In this document: positions 1 to 7,620 of the stretch, one piece after another | Layout of the letters: every line of letters starts with the position of its first letter | Numbering within the stretch: position 1 is the first letter of the stretch | From: Ciceribacter sichuanensis | GTDB taxonomy: Bacteria > Pseudomonadota > Alphaproteobacteria > Rhizobiales > Rhizobiaceae | Length of the DNA stretch: 64,000 nucleotides | Assembly (NCBI RefSeq): GCF_024055605.1 | Contig: NZ_JAMXLX010000005.1 | Coordinates: forward strand, 1 to 64,000 | Direction: 5' to 3' | Program-made: the position numbers and the translations under genes | Notes under the pieces: generated by a model | Told to the model about the DNA's origin: nothing | What the model saw: only the letters and a program-made list of their open reading frames with translations | The model's database searches: none

Positions 1-1
1 C

Positions 2-127
2 TGGTACATGGAAGGCAAGATCCAGATCGACCCGATGATCACCCACACCATGCCGCTCGAAGACATCAACCATGGCTTCGAACTCATGCACAAGGGTGAA
101 TCCATCCGCGGCGTCGTCGTCTATTGA
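2..127 (+). CDS. S-(hydroxymethyl)glutathione dehydrogenase / class III alcohol dehydrogenase, C-terminal end (partial)
   Basis: Only the last 41 codons are in the window; the gene begins to the left. The translated end contains GKIQIDPMITHTMPLEDIN followed by FELMHKGESIR and VVVY, which is the standard C-terminus of the zinc-dependent class III alcohol dehydrogenase that oxidises the glutathione adduct of formaldehyde to S-formylglutathione. The stop codon lies 8 bases before the ATG of fghA, the next enzyme in the same pathway, so the two are almost certainly co-transcribed. Names used for this gene in relatives include adhC, frmA and flhA; I leave the symbol blank because most of the gene is missing. 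Confidence 0.9.
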   Translation, partial: WYMEGKIQIDPMITHTMPLEDINHGFELMHKGESIRGVVVY

Positions 128-135
128 GGTGCCTG

Positions 136-966
136 ATGGAACTCGTGTCGCAAAGCCAGAGTTTTGGTGGAACGCAGTCGGTCTACCGGCACAGGTCCGA
201 AGTCTGCGCCGCGGAAATGACATTCGGCGTCTATCTGCCGCCTGCGGCAAGAGTTCGTCCGGTACCTTTGCTCTGGTATCTCTCGGGGCTGACCTGCACC
301 CATGAGAACGCCATGATCAAGGCGGGCTTGCAGAAGTATGCAGCGGAGCACGACATTGCCGTCGTGTTTCCCGATACCTCGCCGCGTGGCGAAGGCGTTG
401 CGGACGATCAGGCCTATGACCTGGGGCAAGGCGCTGGTTTCTATGTGAATGCAACGCAGAAGCCATGGTCGCGGCATTTCCGCATGTACGACTACGTCGT
501 TTCCGAACTGCCGGCGCTGCTGCAGAGAGAGCTGCCGCTCAATGGCGTCTTCGGCATCACCGGCCACTCGATGGGTGGCCATGGCGCGATGACGATCGCG
601 TTTCGCAATCCGGAGAAATTCCGGTCGCTTTCGGCCTTTGCGCCGATCGTCAATCCGACGCGCTCGGACTGGGGACGCAAACAGTTTTCCGCCTATCTCG
701 GCGACGACGAGGCCCATTGGACGAAGCACGATGCCTGCCTGCTCCTGGCCGATCTCGGCTGGAACGGAGATATCCTGATCGATCAGGGCTCAGCCGACCA
801 GTTTCTCGAGCAGTTGCGGCCCGAGGCGATGGCGCGGTTGATGGCGGAGCGGCGCCAGCCCGGCGTACTGCGCATGCAGGCCGGATACGATCACAGCTAC
901 TATTTCGTGGCGAGTTTCGCCGAGGACCATGTGCGTTGGCACGCGGAGCGGCTGAAGGCCGCCTGA
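136..966 (+). CDS. fghA: S-formylglutathione hydrolase
   Basis: This 276-residue esterase hydrolyses S-formylglutathione to formate and glutathione in the cytoplasm, the last step of glutathione-dependent formaldehyde oxidation. The nucleophile elbow GHSMGGHGA places the catalytic serine at about residue 145; the acid lies in the IDQGSADQF stretch and the histidine in GYDHSYY near the C-terminus. The oxyanion segment WYLSGLTCTHEN is also typical of the esterase D family. I start at the ATG at 136 rather than an upstream in-frame TTG at 124, because the TTG lies inside the preceding gene and the ATG gives the usual family length. It sits between the formaldehyde dehydrogenase and a cytochrome c in one transcription unit. 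Confidence 0.95.
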   Translation: MELVSQSQSFGGTQSVYRHRSEVCAAEMTFGVYLPPAARVRPVPLLWYLSGLTCTHENAMIKAGLQKYAAEHDIAVVFPDTSPRGEGVADDQAYDLGQGAGFYVNATQKPWSRHFRMYDYVVSELPALLQRELPLNGVFGITGHSMGGHGAMTIAFRNPEKFRSLSAFAPIVNPTRSDWGRKQFSAYLGDDEAHWTKHDACLLLADLGWNGDILIDQGSADQFLEQLRPEAMARLMAERRQPGVLRMQAGYDHSYYFVASFAEDHVRWHAERLKAA

Positions 967-980
967 GGGAGAGGACAGGC

Positions 981-1388
981 ATGATTTCACGACATACTTT
1001 GATTTCTGCATTGATTGGAACGCTTGCAACGGGCCTTGCCGCGCCGGTTATGGCGATGGAAGGACTGACCGGCGACGCCGGCGCGGGAGAAAAGGTCTTC
1101 CGCAAGTGTCAGGCCTGCCATGCGGTCGGCCCCGGCGCCGTGAGCAAGACGGGACCGCTCCTGACCGGCGTCGTCGGACGCCCGGCGGGCAGTATCGCCG
1201 ACTACTCCTATTCCTCGGGCATGACCAAGGCAGCCGGAGAGGGGCTGGTGTGGGCGCCTGAAAAGATCTCGGAATTTCTGACCAATCCGAAGGCGTTTCT
1301 GCCCGGAACCAAGATGGCCTTCGCGGGGATCCGGAAGGATCAGGAGCGGGCCGATCTGATCGCATATCTATCGACGTTCAAACAATAG
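981..1388 (+). CDS. Periplasmic c-type cytochrome (cytochrome c-550 / CycB type) of the alcohol oxidation system
   Basis: A 135-residue exported class I cytochrome c. A signal peptide runs to about residue 26 (cleavage near VMAM-EG). The haem motif is C43-QA-C46-H47, and the likely axial methionine is in GTKMAF near residue 110. The length and the YSSGM / FLTNPKAFLPGTKMAF pattern match the cytochrome c-550 family that works beside quinoprotein alcohol dehydrogenases. It follows fghA by 14 bases and lies 173 bases before xoxF. It probably carries electrons from the dehydrogenase/XoxG pair towards the terminal oxidase, but XoxG (3441) is the more obvious direct partner of XoxF, so the exact role is inferred. 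Confidence 0.9.
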   Translation: MISRHTLISALIGTLATGLAAPVMAMEGLTGDAGAGEKVFRKCQACHAVGPGAVSKTGPLLTGVVGRPAGSIADYSYSSGMTKAAGEGLVWAPEKISEFLTNPKAFLPGTKMAFAGIRKDQERADLIAYLSTFKQ

Positions 1389-1561
1389 AAAGGAGCCAGA
1401 GGAACCTTTTCGAGCATGGACCGTAGTGCCTGCGGAGGCGGGTGCGAGAGGTCATCAGGCGCTTCGCAAGGCCGATGCCGGGATAGAGGAGACCCGAAGG
1501 GTTTTCCCGGCGCGAAGAGGGTGGATAAACCCTGATCGGCGATATCCAACGGGAGGATAGC
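1389..1561 (+). promoter_or_regulatory. Leader/promoter region upstream of xoxF
   Basis: This 173-base gap separates the cytochrome gene from xoxF and carries the xoxF ribosome binding site (GGGAGG about 6 bases before the ATG at 1562). A small hairpin with a 5-bp stem (AGGGT/ACCCT, loop GGATAA) lies at 1518-1533. I do not see a convincing -35/-10 or sigma-54 promoter. xoxF may therefore have its own promoter here or be read through from upstream. Confidence 0.35.
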
Positions 1562-3364
1562 ATGAAGAGATTGCTCACATTGCTCGCCGTGTTCGCGCTA
1601 GGCTGCTCGCAAGTCGCCTTCGCCAATTCGGATGTGCAGAAACAGATAGATGACCCCAACCAGTGGGTTCTCCAGACGGGCGACTACGCCAACCAGCGTT
1701 ATTCGAAGCTCGACCAGATCAACAAGGAAAACGTCGGCAAGATGCAGGTCTCCTGGACCTTCTCGACGGGCGTCCTGCGCGGCCATGAAGGCTCGCCGCT
1801 GGTCGTCGGCAACATGATGTATGTGCATGCACCGTTCCCCAACACGGTCTTTGCGCTCGACCTCGACAAGGAAGGCCAGATCGTCTGGAGATACGAGCCG
1901 AAGCAGGATCCGGACGTCATTCCGGTGATGTGCTGCGATACCGTCAACCGCGGTGTCGCCTATGCGGACGGAAAGATCTTCCTGCACCAGGCCGACACCA
2001 CCGTCGTCGCGCTCGACGCGAAGACCGGCAAGGTGATCTGGAGCGTCAAGAACGGCGATCCGAAGAAGGGCGAAACCAACACCGCAACCGTGCTGCCGGT
2101 GAAGGACAAGGTCATCGTCGGCATTTCCGGTGGTGAGTTCGGCGTTCGCGGCTCGGTCACGGCCTATTCGATGGCCGATGGCAAGCTCCTGTGGCGCGGT
2201 TATTCGATGGGTCCCGACAGCGATACGCTGATCGATCCGGAGAAGACCACGCATCTCGGCAAGCCGGTCGGCAAGGACTCCGGCCTGACGACATGGGAAG
2301 GCGATCAGTGGAAAATCGGTGGCGGTACGACGTGGGGCTGGTATTCCTACGATGCTGAGGAAAACCTGATCTATTACGGTTCGGGCAACCCATCGACCTG
2401 GAACCCCAGCCAGCGTCCGGGTGACAATCGCTGGTCGATGACCATCTTCGCCCGTGATGTCGATACCGGCATGACGAAATGGGTCTACCAGATGACGCCC
2501 CATGACGAATGGGACTATGACGGCGTCAACGAGATGATCCTGACCGAGCAGAAGTTCGACGGCAAGGACCGCAAGCTGCTCACCCATTTCGACCGTAACG
2601 GCTTCGGCTATACGCTGGACCGTCTCTCGGGCGAACTGCTGGTGGCAAAGAAATACGATCCCGCCGTCAACTGGGCGACGGAGGTCGTGATGGACCCGAA
2701 GTCCGAACAGTATGGCCGGCCGCAAGTCGTTGCACAGTATTCGACCGAACAGAACGGCGAAGACGTCAACTCGACGGGCATCTGCCCCGCTGCCCTCGGC
2801 ACCAAGGACCAGCAGCCGGCAGCCTACTCGCCGAAGACCGAACTGTTCTACGTGCCGACCAACCATGTGTGCATGGACTACGAACCGTTCCGCGTCAGCT
2901 ACACCGCTGGCCAGCCCTATGTGGGTGCGACGCTGTCGATGTATCCGGCTCCGGGCAGCCATGGCGGCATGGGTAACTTCATTGCCTGGGACAACAAGGA
3001 AGGCAAGATCAAGTGGTCCCTGCCCGAGAAGTTCTCGGTCTGGTCCGGCGCTCTCGCCACCGCAGGCAATGTCGTCTTCTACGGTACGCTGGAAGGCTAT
3101 CTGAAGGCAGTCGACGCCGACACGGGCAAGGAGCTCTATCGCTTCAAGACGCCGTCCGGGGTCATCGGCAACGTCATGACCTACAGCCATGGAGGCAAGC
3201 AGTATGTGGCCGTGCTTTCGGGCGTCGGCGGCTGGGCCGGTATCGGTCTCGCAGCCGGCCTGACCAACCCGAACGAAGGTCTCGGTGCGGTCGGTGGTTA
3301 CGCGGCGCTCAGCGACTATACGGCGCTTGGCGGCACGCTGACCGTGTTCTCGCTGCCGAACTGA
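1562..3364 (+). CDS. xoxF: Lanthanide-dependent PQQ methanol dehydrogenase XoxF
   Basis: A 600-residue periplasmic quinoprotein that oxidises methanol using PQQ and a rare-earth ion. A signal peptide covers residues 1-21. The vicinal disulfide C124-C125 that sits over PQQ is present ([10 protein letters not shown]). The metal ligands expected for XoxF are all visible: E192 (SGGEFG), N276 (GSGNPSTW), the catalytic D318, and the extra aspartate D320 in EWDYDG. D320 is the residue that separates lanthanide XoxF enzymes from calcium MxaF enzymes, which have alanine there. Length and tryptophan-docking repeats fit a complete eight-bladed propeller. It is followed by xoxG and xoxJ. No mxaF or mxaI is present. 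A perfect 13-bp hairpin follows the stop codon. The XoxF5 clade is likely but I cannot build a tree. Confidence 0.96.
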   Translation: MKRLLTLLAVFALGCSQVAFANSDVQKQIDDPNQWVLQTGDYANQRYSKLDQINKENVGKMQVSWTFSTGVLRGHEGSPLVVGNMMYVHAPFPNTVFALDLDKEGQIVWRYEPKQDPDVIPVMCCDTVNRGVAYADGKIFLHQADTTVVALDAKTGKVIWSVKNGDPKKGETNTATVLPVKDKVIVGISGGEFGVRGSVTAYSMADGKLLWRGYSMGPDSDTLIDPEKTTHLGKPVGKDSGLTTWEGDQWKIGGGTTWGWYSYDAEENLIYYGSGNPSTWNPSQRPGDNRWSMTIFARDVDTGMTKWVYQMTPHDEWDYDGVNEMILTEQKFDGKDRKLLTHFDRNGFGYTLDRLSGELLVAKKYDPAVNWATEVVMDPKSEQYGRPQVVAQYSTEQNGEDVNSTGICPAALGTKDQQPAAYSPKTELFYVPTNHVCMDYEPFRVSYTAGQPYVGATLSMYPAPGSHGGMGNFIAWDNKEGKIKWSLPEKFSVWSGALATAGNVVFYGTLEGYLKAVDADTGKELYRFKTPSGVIGNVMTYSHGGKQYVAVLSGVGGWAGIGLAAGLTNPNEGLGAVGGYAALSDYTALGGTLTVFSLPN

Positions 3365-3382
3365 CGGTGGCTTTCGCCCAAA

Positions 3383-3414
3383 GAACTGGCGCGGGAGAAA
3401 CCCCGCGCCAGTTC
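3383..3414 (+). promoter_or_regulatory. Intercistronic hairpin between xoxF and xoxG
   Basis: A perfect 13-bp inverted repeat, GAACTGGCGCGGG at 3383-3395 and its complement at 3402-3414, flanks a 6-base loop (AGAAAC). No T-run follows. A stable stem without a U-tract between a highly expressed gene and its electron acceptor more likely protects the 3' end of xoxF mRNA, or partly attenuates transcription into xoxG, than terminates fully. The function is inferred. Confidence 0.6.
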
Positions 3415-3440
3415 GCTCTCAAGGCTCACAGGGACACAAG

Positions 3441-3971
3441 ATGAACAGTTTTGCTAAAGTCTTGCCGATCGCCTTCGCTGTATCGCTGCTGGCCGGATCC
3501 GTTCTGTCGCAGGATGCCGAAAAGAAGGTCGACAACATTACCGCCGTCACCAGCGAGGACGGCCGCTACTACACGGCAGACGGCGTGCCGACCTACAAGA
3601 TTGCGCCCGACGGCACGATCGACTGGCTGACCTATTCCGGTTTCCGGCGCTACCATTCGGAATGCCATGTCTGTCACGGGCCGGAAGGCGAGGGCTCTTC
3701 CTACGCCCCGGCGCTGAAGAATTCCGCCGTCAACATGGATTATTACGCCTTCGTCGACGTGGTGACGAACGGCCGCAAGAGGGTGGATGCGTCCCACAAT
3801 TCGGTGATGCCGTCCTTTGGCGATAACGTCAACGTCATGTGCTATCTCGACGATATCTACGTCTACCTGAAGGCCCGCGGTACGGATGCGCTGCCGCGTG
3901 GTCGACCAGGCAAGAGAGAGGACAAAACCGATGCGATCCGCCAAGCGGAGGCAGACTGCCTTGGCCACTAG
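3441..3971 (+). CDS. xoxG: Cytochrome c electron acceptor of XoxF (XoxG)
   Basis: A 176-residue exported cytochrome c. It has a signal peptide (residues 1-23, ending VLSQ), the haem motif C75-HV-C78-H79 and a probable methionine ligand M123 in SVMPSFGDN. Its position directly after xoxF, its size, and the segment YSGFRRYHSECHVCHGPEG match XoxG/MxaG-like cytochrome cL proteins that take electrons from the quinoprotein. The 3' end overlaps the start proposed for xoxJ. Its stop codon (TAG at 3969-3971) coincides with the left edge of a dispersed repeat, so the last residues may have been altered when the repeat arrived. Confidence 0.93.
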   Translation: MNSFAKVLPIAFAVSLLAGSVLSQDAEKKVDNITAVTSEDGRYYTADGVPTYKIAPDGTIDWLTYSGFRRYHSECHVCHGPEGEGSSYAPALKNSAVNMDYYAFVDVVTNGRKRVDASHNSVMPSFGDNVNVMCYLDDIYVYLKARGTDALPRGRPGKREDKTDAIRQAEADCLGH

Positions 3972-4899
3972 AGCACATTTCGATCTGATGCAATCAGATC
4001 GGCGCTCCAGGGTTTTCTCCTTGAAGCATAATCCTGTCGATCCTCGTTTCACTCCGGCCGGATTATGCTTCAGGCTTTCGGCAGCGCTGCTCGCCCTCGG
4101 GCTTGCAACGATCGGGCAGACGCCGGTCTTCGCCCAGACGTCCGATCTGGTGTCGAAGACGGCGTTTCGCGTCTGTGCGGATCCCGCCAACCTGCCCATG
4201 TCGGATCAAGCCGGCGCCGGTTTCGAAAACCGGATTGCCGAACTCTTCGCCGCAGAATTGAAAATGCCGCTGGAATACACATGGTTTCCCATGGCGACCG
4301 GCTTCATCCGCAAGACGCTTCAGGCCAACAAATGCGATGTGGTCATCGGCTATGCCCAAGGCGATGAAATGGTGCTCAACACCAATCATTATTACACGTC
4401 CGGCTATGTGCTGATCGTACCGTCGGCAAGCCCGCTCACTGCTGTCACCACGATCGGCGATCCTGTTCTCAGGGACAAGCGTATTGGAGTCGTGGCGGGC
4501 AGTCCGCCGGCGACGCAAATGACGCATTACGGCTTGATTGCGAAAGCCAAGGGTTATGACCTGATGGTCGACCGACGCTATGAAAACCCGGCCGGGGAAA
4601 TGCTCTCCGATCTGAAGGCCGGAACGATCGACGCTGCCATTCTCTGGGGTCCCATCGGCGGTCCCATGGTCAAGCAGGGCTATCCGGACTTCAAGGTGAT
4701 CCCGCTTCTGTCGGAGACCACGCCGCCGAAGCTTTTCTATCGCATCACCATGGGCGTGCGGCAGGGCGAGAAGGTATGGGAGCGCAAGCTCAATTCGCTG
4801 ATCCGCCGAAACCAGGACAAGATCAATGCCATTTTGACCGATGCTGGCGTGCCGCTCTTGAACGACATGGGCACGGGACCGCTGGAGGCGAAGAAATGA
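3931..4899 (+). CDS. xoxJ: XoxJ, periplasmic solute-binding-like protein of the XoxF system
   Basis: A protein of about 322 residues with a bacterial extracellular solute-binding fold (SBP family 3). The conserved stretch FRVCADPANLPMSD is typical of XoxJ/MxaJ. XoxJ proteins are proposed to help mature or activate XoxF in the periplasm. The ATG at 3931 has a GAGAGAGG ribosome binding site and starts a basic N-region (MRSAKRRQT). However, a ~105-base palindromic repeat (about 3969-4073) is read in frame and separates that N-region from the hydrophobic core LSAALLALGLATIG and the cleavage region VFAQ. An internal ATG at 3988, inside the repeat, is an alternative start but has no good ribosome binding site. 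The stop overlaps the next gene as ATGA. Confidence 0.88.
   Translation: MRSAKRRQTALATRAHFDLMQSDRRSRVFSLKHNPVDPRFTPAGLCFRLSAALLALGLATIGQTPVFAQTSDLVSKTAFRVCADPANLPMSDQAGAGFENRIAELFAAELKMPLEYTWFPMATGFIRKTLQANKCDVVIGYAQGDEMVLNTNHYYTSGYVLIVPSASPLTAVTTIGDPVLRDKRIGVVAGSPPATQMTHYGLIAKAKGYDLMVDRRYENPAGEMLSDLKAGTIDAAILWGPIGGPMVKQGYPDFKVIPLLSETTPPKLFYRITMGVRQGEKVWERKLNSLIRRNQDKINAILTDAGVPLLNDMGTGPLEAKK
3969..4073 (+). repeat. Rhizobial-type palindromic repeat inserted at the xoxG/xoxJ junction
   Basis: Two perfect hairpins lie side by side. One has the 9-bp arms CGATCTGAT (3981-3989) and ATCAGATCG (3993-4001). The other has the 12-bp arms GAAGCATAATCC (4023-4034) and GGATTATGCTTC (4060-4071). This arrangement resembles dispersed intergenic repeats of Rhizobiaceae, as I remember them. 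The estimated length of 105 bases is a multiple of three, and there is no in-frame stop in the xoxJ frame, so the element adds about 35 codons to the xoxJ N-terminus. The exact borders are my estimate. Confidence 0.75.
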
Positions 4900-5471
4900 A
4901 CGCGCGCATGGTGGTTTTGCCCTTCCTGTTCGTCCTTGGGTTCGTCGACCCCGCGCCGGCCGAAGAGGCGCCTGTGTCAAAGGCGGCGGTTGAGGAACCT
5001 CAGGATTACCGGCAGGACGAATACCGCGCGCCGGTACCGGCGACGCTCGCCGGCGCCACCGTTGTTTCGACGGGACAGGCGCACCGACTGTGGGAGAGCG
5101 GCGAAGCCGCGTTCATCGATGTCCTGCCCCGTCCGCCCAAGCCGAAGGATCTGCCGGAAGGCACGATCTGGAAGGAAAAGCCGCGGATCTCGGTCAAGGG
5201 TGCGCTCTGGCTTCCGAACACCGGCTACGGCAAGCTCGCCGATGTGACACTGGACTATTTCCGCAAGGGGCTCGAGAAGGCATCGGGCGGAGACAAGAAG
5301 CATCCCCTGCTGTTCTTCTGCCTGCCGGATTGCTGGATGTCGTGGAACGCTGCCAGACGTGCGCTGGAACTCGGTTACGGCAAGGTCTACTGGTATCCCG
5401 ACGGCAGCGAGGGCTGGGCGGCGGCCGGTTATCCGACCGAACAGTTGACGCCGGAGCCCGGCGGCTCTTGA
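4896..5471 (+). CDS. Exported rhodanese-like protein, PQQ-dependent catabolism-associated CXXCW-motif family
   Basis: A 191-residue exported protein with a signal peptide (residues 1-22, ending APAEE) and a single rhodanese-like domain. The signature is C142-LPD-C146-W147 followed by MSWNAARRALELG, which defines the family found next to PQQ alcohol dehydrogenase genes (TIGR03865 in my memory). Its substrate is unknown; a periplasmic thiol/disulfide or sulfur-transfer task in maturing the dehydrogenase or its cytochrome is plausible. It overlaps xoxJ by ATGA at 4896, so it is translationally coupled, and it closes the xoxF-G-J transcription unit. Confidence 0.88.
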   Translation: MNARMVVLPFLFVLGFVDPAPAEEAPVSKAAVEEPQDYRQDEYRAPVPATLAGATVVSTGQAHRLWESGEAAFIDVLPRPPKPKDLPEGTIWKEKPRISVKGALWLPNTGYGKLADVTLDYFRKGLEKASGGDKKHPLLFFCLPDCWMSWNAARRALELGYGKVYWYPDGSEGWAAAGYPTEQLTPEPGGS

Positions 5472-6473
5472 TCAGTTTTCTGCCCCTTTAGCGCTCTTTT
5501 GATGATCTGGGCCATCCGCGAGAAACTTGCCGAAGGCCCGCGGACCGTCGCCGGTAGCGATTTCTCCTGCCACCTCAAGCTTTTCAGTGTCGATCAGTGA
5601 CACGGTGTTGGATGCCCAATTGGCAACGACGACGAACCTTCCGTCAGCCGTCGTGTCGATGCCCTCAGGATATTCTCCAACGGATATGACTGTGACGGGG
5701 GCATAGGTCGTTGCATCGAAGACGTTGACGCTATCGTCATACTGGTTGGTGACGAAGCCGTGCCTGCCGGCAAAGGCGACGCCGTAGGGCCGTTCCCGCG
5801 TCCTGACCTTGCCGAGAACCTTGCCGTCTTCCGGATCGACCACGGTTACCGTGTTGCTGCCGACATCGGCGGTAAAAAGCCTCCCATCCGGCGAGAATGT
5901 TATGCCAAAGGGGCGCTCACCGACCGTGATGCGGCGATGAAGTTCGAGCGTATCCGCAGCGAAGATGGAGACCTGATTGGAATCCCGGTCCGCCGTGGCG
6001 AGCCATTTGCCGTCCGGTGAAAGGGCAAGGCCAGCCGGTGCGCTTCCGGTCCTGAGCGTGGTCCTGAGTTCGAGGGTGTCCGAGGCGAGAACCCAAACGC
6101 GGGCATTATACCAGTCGGAGACGAAGACACGCTGGCGTCTGTCATCGACGGCTATTCCCATCGGGCCGCCCTCGAGATGGAGTTCGGCTTTCGGTGCCTG
6201 AGGCATCAGGCCGTAGCGGCGCACGGTCTTGCTCTCCGGGCTTACAGTAAAGACGGATTTCAGTCCCTGAGAGACGGCCACGCCGGCTGGCTGGCCGGGC
6301 ACAGTGAGACGTTCGACCTCGATTCCACGGCTGAGATCGATGATGCTCAGATCGCTGGAGGATTGGTTCGTCACATAGGCATAATCGGCCTGAACCGGCT
6401 GCGGCGCCAGAAACGCCGCAGCCAGAACCAGTGTCAGCGCGAGGTTATTTGCCGAACTTCTTTTCCAGCGCAT
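5472..6473 (-). CDS. Exported YVTN-type beta-propeller protein (YncE family)
   Basis: A 333-residue exported protein. I start at the ATG at 6473, which gives a clean signal peptide (MRWKRSSANNLALTLVLAAAFL, cut here, ending VQADYAY). The mature part is a seven-bladed propeller built from repeats such as YAYVTNQSSSDLSIID and GFVTNQYDDSVNVFD. Such proteins are common beside PQQ dehydrogenases, but no enzymatic role is known for this group; it may scaffold or deliver the cofactor or metal. It is the last gene of a leftward set of three, overlapping the MxaD-like gene by 29 bases, and converges exactly on the stop of the CXXCW gene. Confidence 0.85.
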   Translation of the reverse strand: MRWKRSSANNLALTLVLAAAFLAPQPVQADYAYVTNQSSSDLSIIDLSRGIEVERLTVPGQPAGVAVSQGLKSVFTVSPESKTVRRYGLMPQAPKAELHLEGGPMGIAVDDRRQRVFVSDWYNARVWVLASDTLELRTTLRTGSAPAGLALSPDGKWLATADRDSNQVSIFAADTLELHRRITVGERPFGITFSPDGRLFTADVGSNTVTVVDPEDGKVLGKVRTRERPYGVAFAGRHGFVTNQYDDSVNVFDATTYAPVTVISVGEYPEGIDTTADGRFVVVANWASNTVSLIDTEKLEVAGEIATGDGPRAFGKFLADGPDHQKSAKGAEN

Positions 6474-6978
6474 CGAGCCCTGCCTTGTAAACGGCGGTGA
6501 CGGCAGCAATCGCTGCTGCGTCGTTGAGGTTCTCCGGCGGATCGTTGTTCGGATAGCCGCGGTAGAATGCGCCGCGCCATTCGATATGCGAGCCGCCGGT
6601 TGCGGTCGGCGTCACGGTGAGGTGGGAGGAGTAGTTGGTGACGGGAAGAACCGCGACGTCCACTTCGTTGATCCGGTAGGAGTAGGACATCTTGGCCGCG
6701 TCGTATTTGTAGAGCACCTCCGAAATGGTCGGGCCGCCTTCCTTTTCCAGCGTCAGAACGCGGGTGGCGTCGATCGCATTGCCGCCTTCGCCCTTGGTGG
6801 AGAAAATCGCGGGATGCCAGCTCATGTCCTGGAAATTGCCGATCACGGCCCATACGGCATCGGGCGCGGCGGCCACGTCGACCGCAAGGGTGAGTTTCTG
6901 ACGGGTCGGTCCGTGCGCAAGGGCAATGCCTGGGATGAGCAACAGAAACGTCAGTATCAGGTTACGGATATAGGACAT
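6445..6978 (-). CDS. MxaD-like exported SRPBCC-family protein
   Basis: A 177-residue protein with a signal peptide (cleaved near residue 21, ALAHG) followed by a START/SRPBCC lipid-binding-type fold. The core is recognisable from VDVAAAPDAVWAVIGNFQDM and HIEWRGAFYRG. MxaD, needed for full methanol dehydrogenase to cytochrome electron flow in Methylobacterium, belongs to the same family and is also exported. A similar helper role for XoxF is an inference from family and location. A GAGGAAG ribosome binding site precedes the ATG. It lies between the DUF3280-like gene and the beta-propeller gene. Confidence 0.85.
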   Translation of the reverse strand: MSYIRNLILTFLLLIPGIALAHGPTRQKLTLAVDVAAAPDAVWAVIGNFQDMSWHPAIFSTKGEGGNAIDATRVLTLEKEGGPTISEVLYKYDAAKMSYSYRINEVDVAVLPVTNYSSHLTVTPTATGGSHIEWRGAFYRGYPNNDPPENLNDAAAIAAVTAVYKAGLDALEKKFGK

Positions 6979-6987
6979 GCTTCCTCC

Positions 6988-7497
6988 TCAGGATTTAAAG
7001 AAATGGTTTTTCAGGATGTAGTCGAGCCCGCGCAGCCAGCTCACATCGGTATTGGACCGGATGTCGACGGCGAGCGCCCGCAGCGCCTCGCCGGTTTTCA
7101 CTTCGCGCAGGACGAGATTGATGGAGAGGATCAGGTTTGAAACCTTCTGCACTTCTCCCACCAGCACGTAATCGGCGCCGAGGCGCTCGGCCATGCGCCG
7201 TTCGCAGCCATAGCAATCGGCGGGGTTGACGGTATTGGCAAGCTCTTCCGCAATCGGGCCGTTGTCGAGGACGATGAAACCCATTTCCGCAAATCGTTTT
7301 CGCGTCGTCTCCTCGAGAAGACGGGTGCGGGCGGTCTGGTCGGGGCGCTCGCCGTTATAAGCGCCTTCGGTGGACGTATCGATGAAGGTTATCCCGAGAA
7401 AGGCGATTTTCGCATTGGCTTTGAGCGGCTTGTCCAGGTTCGACAGGGCAAGCGCGGGCATCAGGATCAGGAAAAGCGATAACAGGATGCGCAGCAT
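6988..7497 (-). CDS. Exported DUF3280/DUF2380-like protein of methylotrophy clusters
   Basis: A 169-residue protein with a signal peptide (residues 1-19, ending ALALSN). The fold appears to be the CsgG/TolB N-terminal-like type seen in DUF2380 and DUF3280 proteins: a first strand KIAFLGITFID, a conserved NPADCYGCERRMAERLGADYV segment with a CxxC pair (C95, C98), then LVGEVQKVSNLILSINL. The function is unknown. The CxxC and the location suggest a periplasmic redox or metal-handling accessory of the methanol oxidation system. It is the first gene of the leftward trio and is divergent from the PedA1-like gene. Confidence 0.75.
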   Translation of the reverse strand: MLRILLSLFLILMPALALSNLDKPLKANAKIAFLGITFIDTSTEGAYNGERPDQTARTRLLEETTRKRFAEMGFIVLDNGPIAEELANTVNPADCYGCERRMAERLGADYVLVGEVQKVSNLILSINLVLREVKTGEALRALAVDIRSNTDVSWLRGLDYILKNHFFKS

Positions 7498-7620
7498 GCG
7501 GGTGAGCGTAGCATAGCGAAATTGCGACACCACGATCCATAAGTATCGGTTTCGCTGCACAACCCTGACTGTTATCCTCACCTTCAGGACGGTCAGGAAG
7601 ATTGGGAGGTCATTCCGACA
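7498..7620. promoter_or_regulatory. Divergent promoter region
   Basis: This 123-base gap lies between the leftward accessory trio and the rightward Ped/Lut-like run and must hold promoters for both. The right-hand gene has a GGGAGG ribosome binding site. I see no clear operator or promoter motif. Confidence 0.4.

Noticed and set aside
1598-3190. A 530-codon open frame on the - strand opposite xoxF
   Set aside because: It mirrors the xoxF codons, has no family motif and no ribosome binding site; xoxF is clearly the real gene.
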